Below are positions 21,962 through 31,282 of a stretch of 64,000 nucleotides of DNA, piece by piece; positions within the stretch are counted from its first letter, which is position 1; every line of letters starts with the position of its first letter. Origin of the DNA: an uncultured Opitutia bacterium (GTDB lineage: Bacteria > Verrucomicrobiota > Verrucomicrobiia > Opitutales > Opitutaceae); NCBI GenBank assembly GCA_903902745.1, contig CAIUWA010000036.1, positions 1 to 64,000 on the forward strand. The letters are read 5' to 3'. Under the pieces are notes generated by a model that was not told the origin of the DNA, searched no databases, and saw only the letters and a program-made list of their open reading frames with translations. The translations under genes and the position numbers were made by a program.

Positions 21962-22813
21962 TCAGGAATAGACGCTGCTGGATTCGTCCTTCGTCGGCAC
22001 CTTCATCACATCGATCAGCTGGTCGCGGCAGTGGACCTGCGTCTCGATGATGAAGGCCTCCTGCCGCGACTGCACGGTGTGCAGGAAGAACATTAGCACG
22101 ATGCACAGGGCGAGGCCGACAAAGGTGGAGTTGAAGGCGAGGCCGAGGTTCTGGGTCACGGGCGAGATGTCGCCGTGGATGGCCAGTTCGGCGAACGAGA
22201 GCGCGCCGCCGATGCCGCGCACCGTGCCGATGAAGCCGATGGCCGGGATGGCCCAGGCGATGTAGCGGACGAGCGAAAGGGTGGAGTCGAGCTGGTCGGC
22301 GGCGAGTTCCGCGCGCTCCCGCACGGCGTCGGCCGCGTCGCGCACCGAGTTGGTGGCATGGAACCGGTGGAGGGCCGCGAGCATGCACTCGGGCAGCAGG
22401 CGTTCCCGCCAGCGCGGCTCGCGCTCAATGGCGACCTTCAGCTCCTTGTAGCGGTCCAGCGCGTCCTCCGGGATGATGCGCTCGCCCGGCTGGACCTTCA
22501 CGAAGTCATGCTTGAACAGGGCGCGCTCGCGGCTCACCTGCATGAACTTGTAGCCGAGCACGATCATGCCCCAAAGGCAGAAAACGACCTCCGCCTCGGG
22601 CTCGTGGTCCTTGATGATGACAAAGAAGGGCCGTTCCTGCAGGATGGCGGTGTTGCCCTGGGCGGCCATGACGCGGCGGCGCATCATGAATTCCTCCGAG
22701 CGGGGCGTCACATAGTAATGGTAGAAGAGACCAACAAACAGCGTGGCGGCGACCAGGCCGAGCACGGGAACGAGAAAATCGAGGGAGAGAAAACCCTTGT
22801 TGCGCGAGATCAT
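21962..22813 (-). CDS. MotA/TolQ/ExbB family proton channel protein
   Basis: This 283-residue inner-membrane protein has helices at about 10-32, 76-92, 183-206 and 225-246 and a large cytoplasmic loop between the second and third. The signature is PAIGFIGTVRGIGGALSFAE (from residue 190), equivalent to the TolQ/ExbB motif, followed by LGLAFNSTFVGLALCIVLMF. Proteins of this family form proton-conducting pentamers around B-subunit helices. Here the only candidate B subunits are the two vWA proteins of the same operon; no ExbD/TolR follows. It is first in a tight four-gene unit and divergent from a lipoprotein gene. Confidence 0.9.
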   Translation of the reverse strand: MISRNKGFLSLDFLVPVLGLVAATLFVGLFYHYYVTPRSEEFMMRRRVMAAQGNTAILQERPFFVIIKDHEPEAEVVFCLWGMIVLGYKFMQVSRERALFKHDFVKVQPGERIIPEDALDRYKELKVAIEREPRWRERLLPECMLAALHRFHATNSVRDAADAVRERAELAADQLDSTLSLVRYIAWAIPAIGFIGTVRGIGGALSFAELAIHGDISPVTQNLGLAFNSTFVGLALCIVLMFFLHTVQSRQEAFIIETQVHCRDQLIDVMKVPTKDESSSVYS

Positions 22814-23060
22814 CGGGGGGGATTGTTCGGGGGGGCGGGGGGAGGGATTGCGCCGGGCAAGAATCGGACAGCACCCCCGGCATTTGGGTCCACTGGATCC
22901 GGCCTCAGCGTCCGGCGAGCATCACGGGATGCATGTGCATTTGATTTGATAAAAAAAACGAACACACTTTATTCAACGCGAGTCTAAATTCCAGCGCAAC
23001 GCCCCTTTTTTCCCCATCTTCATGCGCTCATTATCGTCCGGCGGAACCCCCTGTCTCCCG

Positions 23061-23687
23061 ATGAAAAAAATTATCTGTGTCGGAACCGCACTGGCCGTGG
23101 CTTTCCTTGCCGGTTGTTCCTCCAGCGGCGTCGCGCCGTCGAAGACCGCCAGTGGCGCGGGCACGGGTGCGATGATCGGCGGCGTCGGCGGTGCACTGGT
23201 CGGCGGCAACAGCAGCATGGGCACGGGCACCGGGCTGTTGGGTGGTGCGGCGGCGGGTGCGCTGGTCGGCGGCGTGGTCGGCATGATTCAGGACGCCAAG
23301 GACCGCAAGGAGCAGGACCGGCTCGCCCAGGAGCGTGCCTACCAGCAGACGCTGGCCCGCCAACGGCAGGAGGAATCCAAGCAAAAGGCCGCGAAGGATG
23401 AGGAACTGGCCATTGCCCAGGGTTTCCAGATTTCGGATCTCGAGTTGACCGACGCGCAAAAGCGCGAGGCGATTGCGAATGAACAGGTCAAGGCGCTGCG
23501 CGAGGAACGCGCGGCCGCCATGGCCAAGAAAAAGGCGCTGGACGATGCCAAGGAGCACACGCTCGCCGCCGAGGCGGAGATCGCCCGGCTGCAGGAAGAG
23601 CTGGCCCGCCTGAAGGGCGAGGGCACCGGCGGCAAAGCCTCCCCGCGTCCCGAGGCCGTCCCCACCGCGGGCGGTTCCGGCCCGTAA
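23061..23687 (+). CDS. Glycine-zipper lipoprotein with coiled coil
   Basis: This 208-residue protein has a lipobox (VAFLAGC, Cys19), a Gly-zipper hydrophobic segment (GAGTGAMIGGVGGALVGG through GAAAGALVGGVVGMI, about 40-88) that may insert in a membrane, and a charged, Glu/Lys/Ala-rich coiled coil (about 90-195). The start at 23061 is the ATG beginning MKKIICVGTALA. It is transcribed away from the ExbB/vWA operon across a 247-bp AT-rich gap that probably holds both promoters, and is followed by another lipoprotein gene. It is likely an envelope structural protein. Confidence 0.75.
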   Translation: MKKIICVGTALAVAFLAGCSSSGVAPSKTASGAGTGAMIGGVGGALVGGNSSMGTGTGLLGGAAAGALVGGVVGMIQDAKDRKEQDRLAQERAYQQTLARQRQEESKQKAAKDEELAIAQGFQISDLELTDAQKREAIANEQVKALREERAAAMAKKKALDDAKEHTLAAEAEIARLQEELARLKGEGTGGKASPRPEAVPTAGGSGP

Positions 23688-23769
23688 ACTGCTCTGTAGC
23701 GATCCATGTCGCGCTCCTGCACCCGCGGAAGTTTTTCGCCCTCCGCCATTTCCTAGCGAGCAGCCCGCC

Positions 23770-24498
23770 ATGACACCGCGATCGACTCCCCGCCTGCTGC
23801 CGGTCGTTTCGCTCGTCGCCGCGGCGCTTTCGGTTTGGAGTGGTTGCGCGACCACCTACGACGTGAAGGTGGACGCCATCACCCAGCCCAAGGCGAAGGA
23901 GACGGCGGCCTCCTACCGGATCAAGAACAAGAACCCGACCACGGAGGAGGACAATCTCCGCTACAAGGAGGCGGCCAACTACGTCAAAACCGCCTTGTCC
24001 GGCCGCGGCATGTACGAGGCGCCCGGCAACACGATCCCCGACGTGATCGTGGAACTGGACTACGGCATCGAGCCGCCCAGCGTGCGCATGGAGAAAACCA
24101 GCGTGCCGATTTATGTGCAGACCGGCGGCGGGGTGAGTTACAACCCGCTCGCGGTGACCGGAACCGGCGGGGCCGTGACCCAGCGCACGGTGCCGGTTTA
24201 CGAGGCGCCGCACACGGAGCTGGTCGGTTACCAGGAAGTCATGGTCCCGGTGGCAATTTACGAAAAATACCTGCACATCAGCGCGCGCGAGAACCGGGAA
24301 AGCAAGGAAGGCAAGGTGCCCACGGAAATCTGGAGCGTGAACACCACCCTTGAGGACGAGAGCAAGGACATCCGCAAATACCTGCCGGTGCTGGCCTCAG
24401 CCTCGATGGAATCCATCGGCACCGATACCGGCAGCCGGAAGACCATCAAGCTCAAGGAAACCGATCAGAACATCGGTTTCGTCAAGAAGGGCCTGTGA
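23770..24498 (+). CDS. Lipoprotein of unknown function
   Basis: This 242-residue protein has a signal sequence with a possible lipidation Cys at 26 (LSVWSGC). The mature part (TYDVKVDAITQPKAKETAAS, then alternating beta-type segments) recalls DUF4136-like lipoproteins, which start with a similar strand pattern around 'Y.V..d', but the match is weak. It lies 82 bp after the Gly-zipper lipoprotein gene on the same strand. The product may belong to the same envelope assembly; there are no catalytic motifs. Confidence 0.7.
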   Translation: MTPRSTPRLLPVVSLVAAALSVWSGCATTYDVKVDAITQPKAKETAASYRIKNKNPTTEEDNLRYKEAANYVKTALSGRGMYEAPGNTIPDVIVELDYGIEPPSVRMEKTSVPIYVQTGGGVSYNPLAVTGTGGAVTQRTVPVYEAPHTELVGYQEVMVPVAIYEKYLHISARENRESKEGKVPTEIWSVNTTLEDESKDIRKYLPVLASASMESIGTDTGSRKTIKLKETDQNIGFVKKGL

Positions 24499-24508
24499 GG
24501 GTTCACGG

Positions 24509-24586
24509 GTAGGACGAGGCGTCCCGCCGAGCCGCGGTCTGGGACCGTGAGATTGTCGATCGGCTCACCCGGAGGGTTCGCCCTAC
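24509..24586. repeat. Long REP-like element (GTAG...CTAC)
   Basis: It begins gtaggacgaggcgtcccgcc and ends gggttcgccctac, with internal inverted segments (gagccgcggtc, gatcggctc). Closely related sequence, with the same order of blocks, occurs at 57428-57533. It lies between the convergent lipoprotein and pyruvate carboxylase genes. Confidence 0.75.
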
Positions 24587-24604
24587 CAACGGACTCGGCT
24601 TTGT

Positions 24605-27600
24605 CTACGTCGCCGGCCGCAGCTTGATCAGCAGGTCCTTGCTTTCGACCGTTTCACCGACGGTCACATGCAGCTCGGCGATGACACCGTCACAGGGCGC
24701 ATAGACCGTGGTCTGCATTTTCATGGCCTCCATCATCAGCAGCTTCTCGCCCTTGGCGACCTTGCTGCCGACGGATACCGCGAGGGTGGCCACCAATCCC
24801 GGGATCGGCGCCGCGACCTGCGTCAGGTCGGCGAGATCGGCCTTGGGTCGGGCCTTGGTCTTGGGCGCGACGCTCTTGTCCAGGATGAAGGTCTCACGCG
24901 TGATGCCGTTGAGCTCGTAGCTCACCGTGCGGCGGGCGTCCTTGTCGGGCGCCCCGATCGAGATGAGGCGGACAATGAGGATCTTGCCCTCCTCGATGCT
25001 GATCGAGACCTCCTCGCCGACCTTGAGTCCGTAGAAGAACGCCGGGGTCGGCAGCACGCCGACATCGCCGAAGGCCTGCTGGTGTTTTGTGAAGTCGGCG
25101 AACACCTGCGGATACATCAGGTGCGAATAGAGATCGTCCTCGGTCGCGTCGCGCCGGAGCTTTTCCGCCAGCTCGGTCCGCGCCTTCGCGAGATCGAACG
25201 CGGGCGTCGCCTTCCGGGATTTCGATTTCCGCCGCTTGGTCGCCGCTTGATGGCGCGCGCGGGCCTCCGTGAAGCGTTTTTCCCCGAGGACGACGCGCCA
25301 TACCGGCTCCGGCCAGCCGCCCTCCGGCCAGCCCAGGCCGCCCATCATCATGTCGATGACGCTCTCGGGAAACGGCATCGAGCCCGGCTCGAGGTTCACC
25401 ACGTCGGCCGGCTTGATGCCGCGGCTGAAGAGGAAAAGCGCCATGTCGCCGACCACCTTGGACGAGGGGGTGACCTTCACGATGTCGCCGAAGAGCTGAT
25501 TCACCTCGGCATAGCTGCGGGCGATCTCCGGCCAGCGGTGGGCGACTCCCATCGAGACGGCCTGTTCCTTGAGGTTGGTATACTGTCCGCCGGGCATCTC
25601 GTGAAGGTAAACCTCGGCCGAGCCGGTGCGCGGCGCGGTGTCGAACGGCGCATAGTACGTGCGCACCTGCTCCCAGTAGTCCGAAAGTTCATTGAGCGCC
25701 TCGAGGTCGAGGCCGGTGTCCCGCGGCGTGTGCTGCAACGCCGCGACGATGGAATTGAGGTTGGGCTGCGCGGTGCTGCCCGACATGGAGGCGAGGGCGA
25801 GGTCCACCACGTCGACGCCCGCGTCCGCGGCGCGCAGCACGCTGGCCGCCGCGACCCCGCTCGTGTCGTGGGTGTGGAAATGAATGGGCAGGCCGGTTTC
25901 CTCCTTGAGCGTCTTGACCAGCTTCTGCGCGGCATAGGGCCGGCAGAGCCCGGCCATGTCCTTGATCGCGAGGAAATGAGCGCCCATCCGCTCGAGCTCC
26001 TTGGCGAGGCGCACGTAGTATTTCAGCGAGAACTTGTCGCGGCGCGGATCGAGGATGTTGCCCGTGTAGCAGAGCGCCGCCTCGCAGACCGCGTGCGTCT
26101 CCTGCACGGCCTCCATCGCGACGCGGAGGTTGGGCAGGTAGTTGAGCGAGTCGAACACCCGGAAGATATCCATGCCACTCTCGGCTGAGTGCTTCACGAA
26201 ACCCGCGACGACATTGTCGGGATAGTTGGTGTACCCGACGGCATTGGCGCCGCGGAACAGCATCTGGAAGCAGATGTTCGGCACCCGCGCGCGCAGGGCG
26301 CGCAGCCGCTCCCATGGATCCTCGTTGAGGAAGCGCATCGCGGTGTCGAACGTCGCGCCGCCCCACATCTCGAGCGAGAACAGCCCCGGCGCGCGGCGGG
26401 CGACTGCGTCCGCGCTGGCGAGCATGTCATAGCTGCGCACGCGCGTGGCCATGAGTGACTGATGCGCATCGCGCCAGGTCGTGTCGGTGATCAGCAGGCG
26501 TTTCTGGCTCGCGGTCCAGGCCGCGAATTTTTTCGGCCCGAGCTCGAGCAGCAGCTGGCGGGTGCCTGGTGGCGGGGCCATCCGGTGGTCATAGGCGGTC
26601 GGGGGTGGCGCGAGGAAGGGCCGGTCGGGCCGGTAACCCTTGGCGTGCGGGTTGCCGTTGACGATGACGTTGCCGAGGAAATTGAGCAGCTTGGTCGCGC
26701 GGTCCCGCCGCGGCCGGAAGGTGAAGAGCTCCGGCGTGGTGTCGATCAGCGTCGTGGTCGCCTGGCCGCTGACGAACTGCGGGTGGGTGACGACGTTCTC
26801 GAGAAACGGGATGTTGGTCTTGACGCCGCGGATGCGGAATTCGCTCAGCGCGCGGCGCATGCGGTTCAGCGTGAGCGGGTAGCTCTGGCCGCTGACGATC
26901 ATCTTCACGAGGAGCGAGTCGTAGAACGGGGTGATCACCGCGCCCGAGTAGCCCATGCCGCCGTCGAGCCGGATGCCGAAGCCGCCCGGCGAGCGGTAGG
27001 CGAGGATGCGGCCGTAGTCGGGGATGAACTTGTTTTCCGGGTCCTCGGTCGTGATGCGCGCCTGGATGGCGTAGCCGATGCGCGGGACGTCCGCCTGCGC
27101 CGGCATGCCGACCTCCGGCGAGTGCAGGGCGTGGCCCTGCGCGATGAGCACCTGCGCGCGGACGAGGTCGAGGCCGGTGATGACCTCGGTGACCGTGTGC
27201 TCGACCTGGATGCGCGGGTTCATCTCGATGAAGAACCACTCGTGGCGCTCGAGATCGTAGAGAAACTCGATGGTGCCGGCGTTGTCGTAGTTCACGGCGC
27301 GGGCCATGCGGGCGGCGGCGTCGCACAGTTCCTGCACGATTTTTTGCGGCAGGCCGAAGCTGGGCGCGACCTCGATGACCTTCTGGTGGCGGCGCTGCAC
27401 GGAGCAGTCGCGCTCGTGCAGGTGGATGACGTTGCCGTGCTGGTCGCCGAGGATCTGCACCTCGATGTGCTTCGCGCGCGGGATGTACTTCTCCAGGAAG
27501 ACCGCCGGATTGCCGAAGGCGCGCTCGGCCTCGCCCTGGGCCTCGTCGAGGAGGTCCGAGAGGTCGCCCGGCTTGTGCACGATGCGCATACCGCGGCCGC

Positions 27601-28132
27601 CGCCGCCGAAGGCCGCCTTGATGATGAGCGGAAAGCCGATCGACTTGGCGACCTTCAACGCCTCGGCCCGGTCGGTGACGGGCTCCTCGGTGCCGGGCAG
27701 GGTGGGGACGTTGATTTTTTGCGCGAGGGCGCGGGCGGCGGTCTTGTCGCCCATCATGTCGAGCAGTTCAGGACGCGGGCCGACGAAAATGATGCCGGCC
27801 TTCTGGCAGGCCCGGGCGAAATTGGCGTTTTCCGAGAGGAAGCCGTAGCCCGGGTGGATGGCATCGACCCCGTGCTCCTTCGCGATGCCGACGATGCCCT
27901 CGATATCGAGGTAGGCCGCCACGGGGCCCTTGCCGAGGCCGACCTGGTAGGCCTCGTCCGCCTTGTAGCGGTGGATGCTGAGTCGGTCTTCCTGCGCGTA
28001 GATGGCGACCGTCCGGAGATCCAGCTCGGTCCCCGCCCGGAAAATGCGCACGGCGATCTCGCTGCGGTTGGCGGCCATCAATTTTTTGATGGGCCTGATG
28101 TCGGGTGAAGCGGGGGTTGGGGCGTGGGTCAT
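24605..28132 (-). CDS. pyc: Pyruvate carboxylase
   Basis: This 1175-residue single-chain biotin enzyme carboxylates pyruvate to oxaloacetate, replenishing the TCA cycle. Domains in order: biotin carboxylase (about 15-470, with KAAFGGGGRGMR, HLHERDCSVQRRHQKVIE and FIEMNPRIQVEHTVTE), carboxyltransferase (about 550-850, with TTWRDAHQSLMATR, KDMAGLCRP and IHFHTHDTSG), an allosteric/linker part and the biotinyl domain with EAMKM (biotinylated Lys near 1138). Length and order match the complete family. It is monocistronic and divergent from the rhamnogalacturonan locus by 244 bp. Confidence 0.97.
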   Translation of the reverse strand: MTHAPTPASPDIRPIKKLMAANRSEIAVRIFRAGTELDLRTVAIYAQEDRLSIHRYKADEAYQVGLGKGPVAAYLDIEGIVGIAKEHGVDAIHPGYGFLSENANFARACQKAGIIFVGPRPELLDMMGDKTAARALAQKINVPTLPGTEEPVTDRAEALKVAKSIGFPLIIKAAFGGGGRGMRIVHKPGDLSDLLDEAQGEAERAFGNPAVFLEKYIPRAKHIEVQILGDQHGNVIHLHERDCSVQRRHQKVIEVAPSFGLPQKIVQELCDAAARMARAVNYDNAGTIEFLYDLERHEWFFIEMNPRIQVEHTVTEVITGLDLVRAQVLIAQGHALHSPEVGMPAQADVPRIGYAIQARITTEDPENKFIPDYGRILAYRSPGGFGIRLDGGMGYSGAVITPFYDSLLVKMIVSGQSYPLTLNRMRRALSEFRIRGVKTNIPFLENVVTHPQFVSGQATTTLIDTTPELFTFRPRRDRATKLLNFLGNVIVNGNPHAKGYRPDRPFLAPPPTAYDHRMAPPPGTRQLLLELGPKKFAAWTASQKRLLITDTTWRDAHQSLMATRVRSYDMLASADAVARRAPGLFSLEMWGGATFDTAMRFLNEDPWERLRALRARVPNICFQMLFRGANAVGYTNYPDNVVAGFVKHSAESGMDIFRVFDSLNYLPNLRVAMEAVQETHAVCEAALCYTGNILDPRRDKFSLKYYVRLAKELERMGAHFLAIKDMAGLCRPYAAQKLVKTLKEETGLPIHFHTHDTSGVAAASVLRAADAGVDVVDLALASMSGSTAQPNLNSIVAALQHTPRDTGLDLEALNELSDYWEQVRTYYAPFDTAPRTGSAEVYLHEMPGGQYTNLKEQAVSMGVAHRWPEIARSYAEVNQLFGDIVKVTPSSKVVGDMALFLFSRGIKPADVVNLEPGSMPFPESVIDMMMGGLGWPEGGWPEPVWRVVLGEKRFTEARARHQAATKRRKSKSRKATPAFDLAKARTELAEKLRRDATEDDLYSHLMYPQVFADFTKHQQAFGDVGVLPTPAFFYGLKVGEEVSISIEEGKILIVRLISIGAPDKDARRTVSYELNGITRETFILDKSVAPKTKARPKADLADLTQVAAPIPGLVATLAVSVGSKVAKGEKLLMMEAMKMQTTVYAPCDGVIAELHVTVGETVESKDLLIKLRPAT

Positions 28133-28376
28133 TGACTGCGAAAGGGCGGTCTAGGGAGATTCGGCCGCAAGGCAAAGGAGATTCTCCGGTTCAAATTGAC
28201 GGATTGCATCACGTCGATCCGGGCCAATGCTTTACTTTCCCCCGCCCACCGATGGACGCCAATTGTCCGGCAACGGAACGCCTTTTTGCCCGTCAGGCCA
28301 GCACCCCTCACCCGTACCAGACCGTGCCAGACCTCGGCCCATGGTCTCCGATTTCCAACCTCATCGTCTCTTACTC

Positions 28377-31142
28377 ATGAAAAACCTCCCCTTGTTTGTC
28401 CGGCCCGGCCGCCTGTTGCTGCTCGGTCTTGGCTTCATGCCCGCCTTCCTTTCCGCCCAGCCCATGGCGACCTCCGCCACGGTCAACTGGCTGGAGTCAA
28501 AAGCCCCCGTCACGGGCACCGGAGTCAGCTTTGGTGTGCCGTGGCCGCGCGGCGCGGTGAAAAGCGGCCAGACCCTCGCCCTCACCGGGGCGGATGGAAA
28601 AAAACTGCCCGTGCAGAGCTGGCCGCTGGCCTACTGGCCGGATGGCTCGGTCAAGTGGAGCGGCATTGCGACCGTCGCCGGCGCCGTTGCCCCGATCACC
28701 GTCGCCCCCGGCGCGGCGTTCACGGATGGCGCCATCCAGGTTACGCAGACAGCGGATGCGATTGATATCGATACGGGCAAGCTCAAGGCCCGCATCCTGA
28801 AACAGGGCCCCGTGCTTATCGCCTCCCTTGCCATCGACGGCCGCGAGGTCGCGCGCAACGGACAGTTGGACTGCATTCTCCAGACCGCCCCGGAAACGGA
28901 TTATCTCACGCCCGCGCCCCGCGAAAAATATCTGGGTGAGATCAAGAAGGTGACGGTCGAGCAATCCGGCCCGGTTCGCGCCGTGGTGAAGATCGAGGGC
29001 ATGCACCGCGCCGCGCAGGGCACCCGCGAGTGGCTGCCGTTCATCGTCCGCCTGTATTTCTACGCCGGCCAGGAGCCCGTGCGCATGGTCCACACGATCA
29101 TGTATGATGGCGACAAGGAGAAGGAATTCATCCGCGGGCTCGGGCTCGTGTTCGAAGTGCCGTTCCGCGAGCTGCCGCAGAACCGCCATGTGCGCTTCTC
29201 CAACAGCAACGGCGGGCTCTGGGCCGAGCCGGTCCTGCTGCCTGCAGGCGGCGGTCGCGGCGCGGGCGGCCCGGCCGGCCCGGTGGTCAACCAGCTCGAC
29301 GGCCAGAAGATGGGGCCGACCACCAGCGAACTCGCCCAATGGGACGCCTTCAAGCTGACCCAGCTCAGCTCCGAGGGCTTCACGCTCATCAAGCGGACGA
29401 ATCCAAAGAGCTCCTGGGTGGGCGTCGCCGAGGGCCAGCGCGCCTCGGGCCTGGTTTTCGTGGGCGATGTCAGCGGCGGCCTCGCCGTTGGCGTAAAGAA
29501 TTTCTGGCAGTCCTATCCCGCGGCCCTCGAGGTGCAGGGCGCCACCGGCGCCGCCGCACAGCTGCAGGTCTGGTTCTGGTCGCCCGACGGCCCGGCGATG
29601 GACATGCGGCATTACGACGTCCGCGGCCACGGCCCCGTCAACGGCGGCTCCGGCAGCTATGAGGATTACGAGCCGGGTTATTCCGAGCCCACCGGCGTGG
29701 GTCGGACGAGCGAACTGACGCTCTTCCCCAGCGGCAACGTGCCCACCCGTGACGAGACGGTAAAGCAGGCGCAGGCCAGCACGCTCCCGCCGCTGCTGGT
29801 CGTTTCTCCGCAATACCTGCACTCGGTCGGGGCCTTCGGCCTCTGGAGCCTGCAGGATCGCTCGACGCCCTTCAAAAAGGACATCGAGGACCGGCTCGAC
29901 AGCGCCATCGACTATTACCAGCGGGCGATCGACCAGCACCACTGGTACGGCTACTGGAATTTCGGCGATGTCCGCCACGGCTACGACGCGCAGCGGCACG
30001 AGTGGCGCTACGATGTCGGTGGCTACGCCTGGGACAACAGCGAGCTCGGCTCCGTCCTGTGGCTTTGGTACAGCTACGTCCGCACGGGCCGCGCCGACAT
30101 CTTCCGCATGGCGGAGGCGATGATCCGCCACACCAGCGAGGTCGACACCGCCCACTTCGGCCGCTTCGCCGGGCTCGGCTCCCGCCACAATGTCGTGCAC
30201 TGGGGCGACAGCTCCAAGGAGCCGCGCATCAGCCAGTCGACCCACGCCCGGTTCTTTTATTATTTCACCACCGACGAGCGGATGGGCGACCTCATCCACG
30301 AGGAGACAAATGTCGACGCCGTCACTGCCGAGGTGGACATGATGCGCAAGGCCCAGCCGCGAAACGACGAGGAGAAGAAATATCCCGGCCGCGTTCGCGT
30401 CGGCCCGGACTGGCTCGTCTTCATCGGCAACTGGATGACCGAGTGGGAGCGCACCGGCGACACCAAGTGGCGCGACAAGATCATGGCGGGCGTCAACTCG
30501 ATGGCCGAAATGCCGTACTGGATGCGCACCGGCAAGAACCTCGTCATGGGCTACGACCCTGCGACCGGAAAACTCTACCAGGTCAACGACCAGGCCGGCT
30601 CCTACAACCTCCCGACCATCCAGGGCGGCGCCGAGGTGGCCTTTGAATTGACCGAGCTGCTCGACAGTCCGGTGTGGAACAAGCTCTGGCTGCAATACTG
30701 CCGCTTGGGCTCGGCCTCGCCGGAGATCTTGATCAAGGACAAGGAAACCGGCACCGAGGGTGCCGACGGCTCTCTGGTGGGTGAGCAGGGCGGAAGCGGC
30801 AGCCAGGGCACGCCGCGGCTTTCGGCCTATGCCTATTACAAGACCAGGAACGCTGCGTACGCCCCCCGGGCCATCCGCGCGGTGTCTAACATCCGCAATT
30901 ACACGCTGCACCGGATCGAGGGCGCCGAGTCAATCAACCCGGTGGACGAGGTCGCCGGCGCCAGCACCAACGACGCGGCGCAGTCCTCGCTGACCGCGAT
31001 TGAAATCCTCGAGCTGTGCAAGGACCAGCTGCCCGCCAACCCGCTTCCGCCCGATGAAGGCGCGCGCGGTGGCAATCGTGGCGGTCGCGCGCAGGGCGGC
31101 CCGCCGATACCGGTGCCGAACAATCCTCCCGCGACGAAGTAA
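28377..31142 (+). CDS. Exo-rhamnogalacturonan lyase family protein (PL26-like), copy 1
   Basis: This 921-residue secreted protein has a signal peptide (MKNLPLFVRPGRLLLLGLGF, cleavage near 29), an N-terminal RIFT-barrel-like domain (GVSFGVPWPRGAVKSG, QSWPLAYWPDGSVKW), a central beta-rich domain (PVRAVVKIEGMH, LYFYAGQEPVRMVHT) and a helical toroid-like C-terminal half (WYGYWNFGDVRHGYD, WDNSELGSVLWLWYSYVRTG, GRFAGLGSRHNVVHWGD). This organisation is that of the PcRGLX/PL26 exo-rhamnogalacturonan lyase family, which trims the pectin backbone RG-I. A Gly/Ala-rich linker (GGGRGAGGPAGP) sits near residue 290 and the C-terminus is also Gly-rich. The start is the ATG of the signal peptide. Confidence 0.8.
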   Translation: MKNLPLFVRPGRLLLLGLGFMPAFLSAQPMATSATVNWLESKAPVTGTGVSFGVPWPRGAVKSGQTLALTGADGKKLPVQSWPLAYWPDGSVKWSGIATVAGAVAPITVAPGAAFTDGAIQVTQTADAIDIDTGKLKARILKQGPVLIASLAIDGREVARNGQLDCILQTAPETDYLTPAPREKYLGEIKKVTVEQSGPVRAVVKIEGMHRAAQGTREWLPFIVRLYFYAGQEPVRMVHTIMYDGDKEKEFIRGLGLVFEVPFRELPQNRHVRFSNSNGGLWAEPVLLPAGGGRGAGGPAGPVVNQLDGQKMGPTTSELAQWDAFKLTQLSSEGFTLIKRTNPKSSWVGVAEGQRASGLVFVGDVSGGLAVGVKNFWQSYPAALEVQGATGAAAQLQVWFWSPDGPAMDMRHYDVRGHGPVNGGSGSYEDYEPGYSEPTGVGRTSELTLFPSGNVPTRDETVKQAQASTLPPLLVVSPQYLHSVGAFGLWSLQDRSTPFKKDIEDRLDSAIDYYQRAIDQHHWYGYWNFGDVRHGYDAQRHEWRYDVGGYAWDNSELGSVLWLWYSYVRTGRADIFRMAEAMIRHTSEVDTAHFGRFAGLGSRHNVVHWGDSSKEPRISQSTHARFFYYFTTDERMGDLIHEETNVDAVTAEVDMMRKAQPRNDEEKKYPGRVRVGPDWLVFIGNWMTEWERTGDTKWRDKIMAGVNSMAEMPYWMRTGKNLVMGYDPATGKLYQVNDQAGSYNLPTIQGGAEVAFELTELLDSPVWNKLWLQYCRLGSASPEILIKDKETGTEGADGSLVGEQGGSGSQGTPRLSAYAYYKTRNAAYAPRAIRAVSNIRNYTLHRIEGAESINPVDEVAGASTNDAAQSSLTAIEILELCKDQLPANPLPPDEGARGGNRGGRAQGGPPIPVPNNPPATK

Positions 31143-31202
31143 AGCACACGTCTCCCTCACACAGCCGGCCCTGCCAAACCAAGCAGCGCCAACTTTTCGA
31201 GA

Positions 31203-31230
31203 GTAGGGCGGGTCAAAGACCTCGCCCTAC
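31203..31230. repeat. Short REP-like hairpin (GTAG...CTAC)
   Basis: Arms gtagggcgggtc and gacc-t-cgccctac pair around an aaa loop with one bulged base. It lies between the two tandem PL26-like genes, so it could trim or stabilise mRNA within the locus. Confidence 0.85.
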
Positions 31231-31282
31231 TTTTAACCCACGCCTCCGTTAAATGATGACCATTAATTCGAGGTTCGCCGAA

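Noticed and set aside
18352-22813. Zorya-type defence system (ZorA/ZorB with effectors)
   Set aside because: There is no OmpA-like domain on the B subunit and no ZorC/D/E helicase or nuclease; the vWA and Hsp70/FHA parts do not fit.
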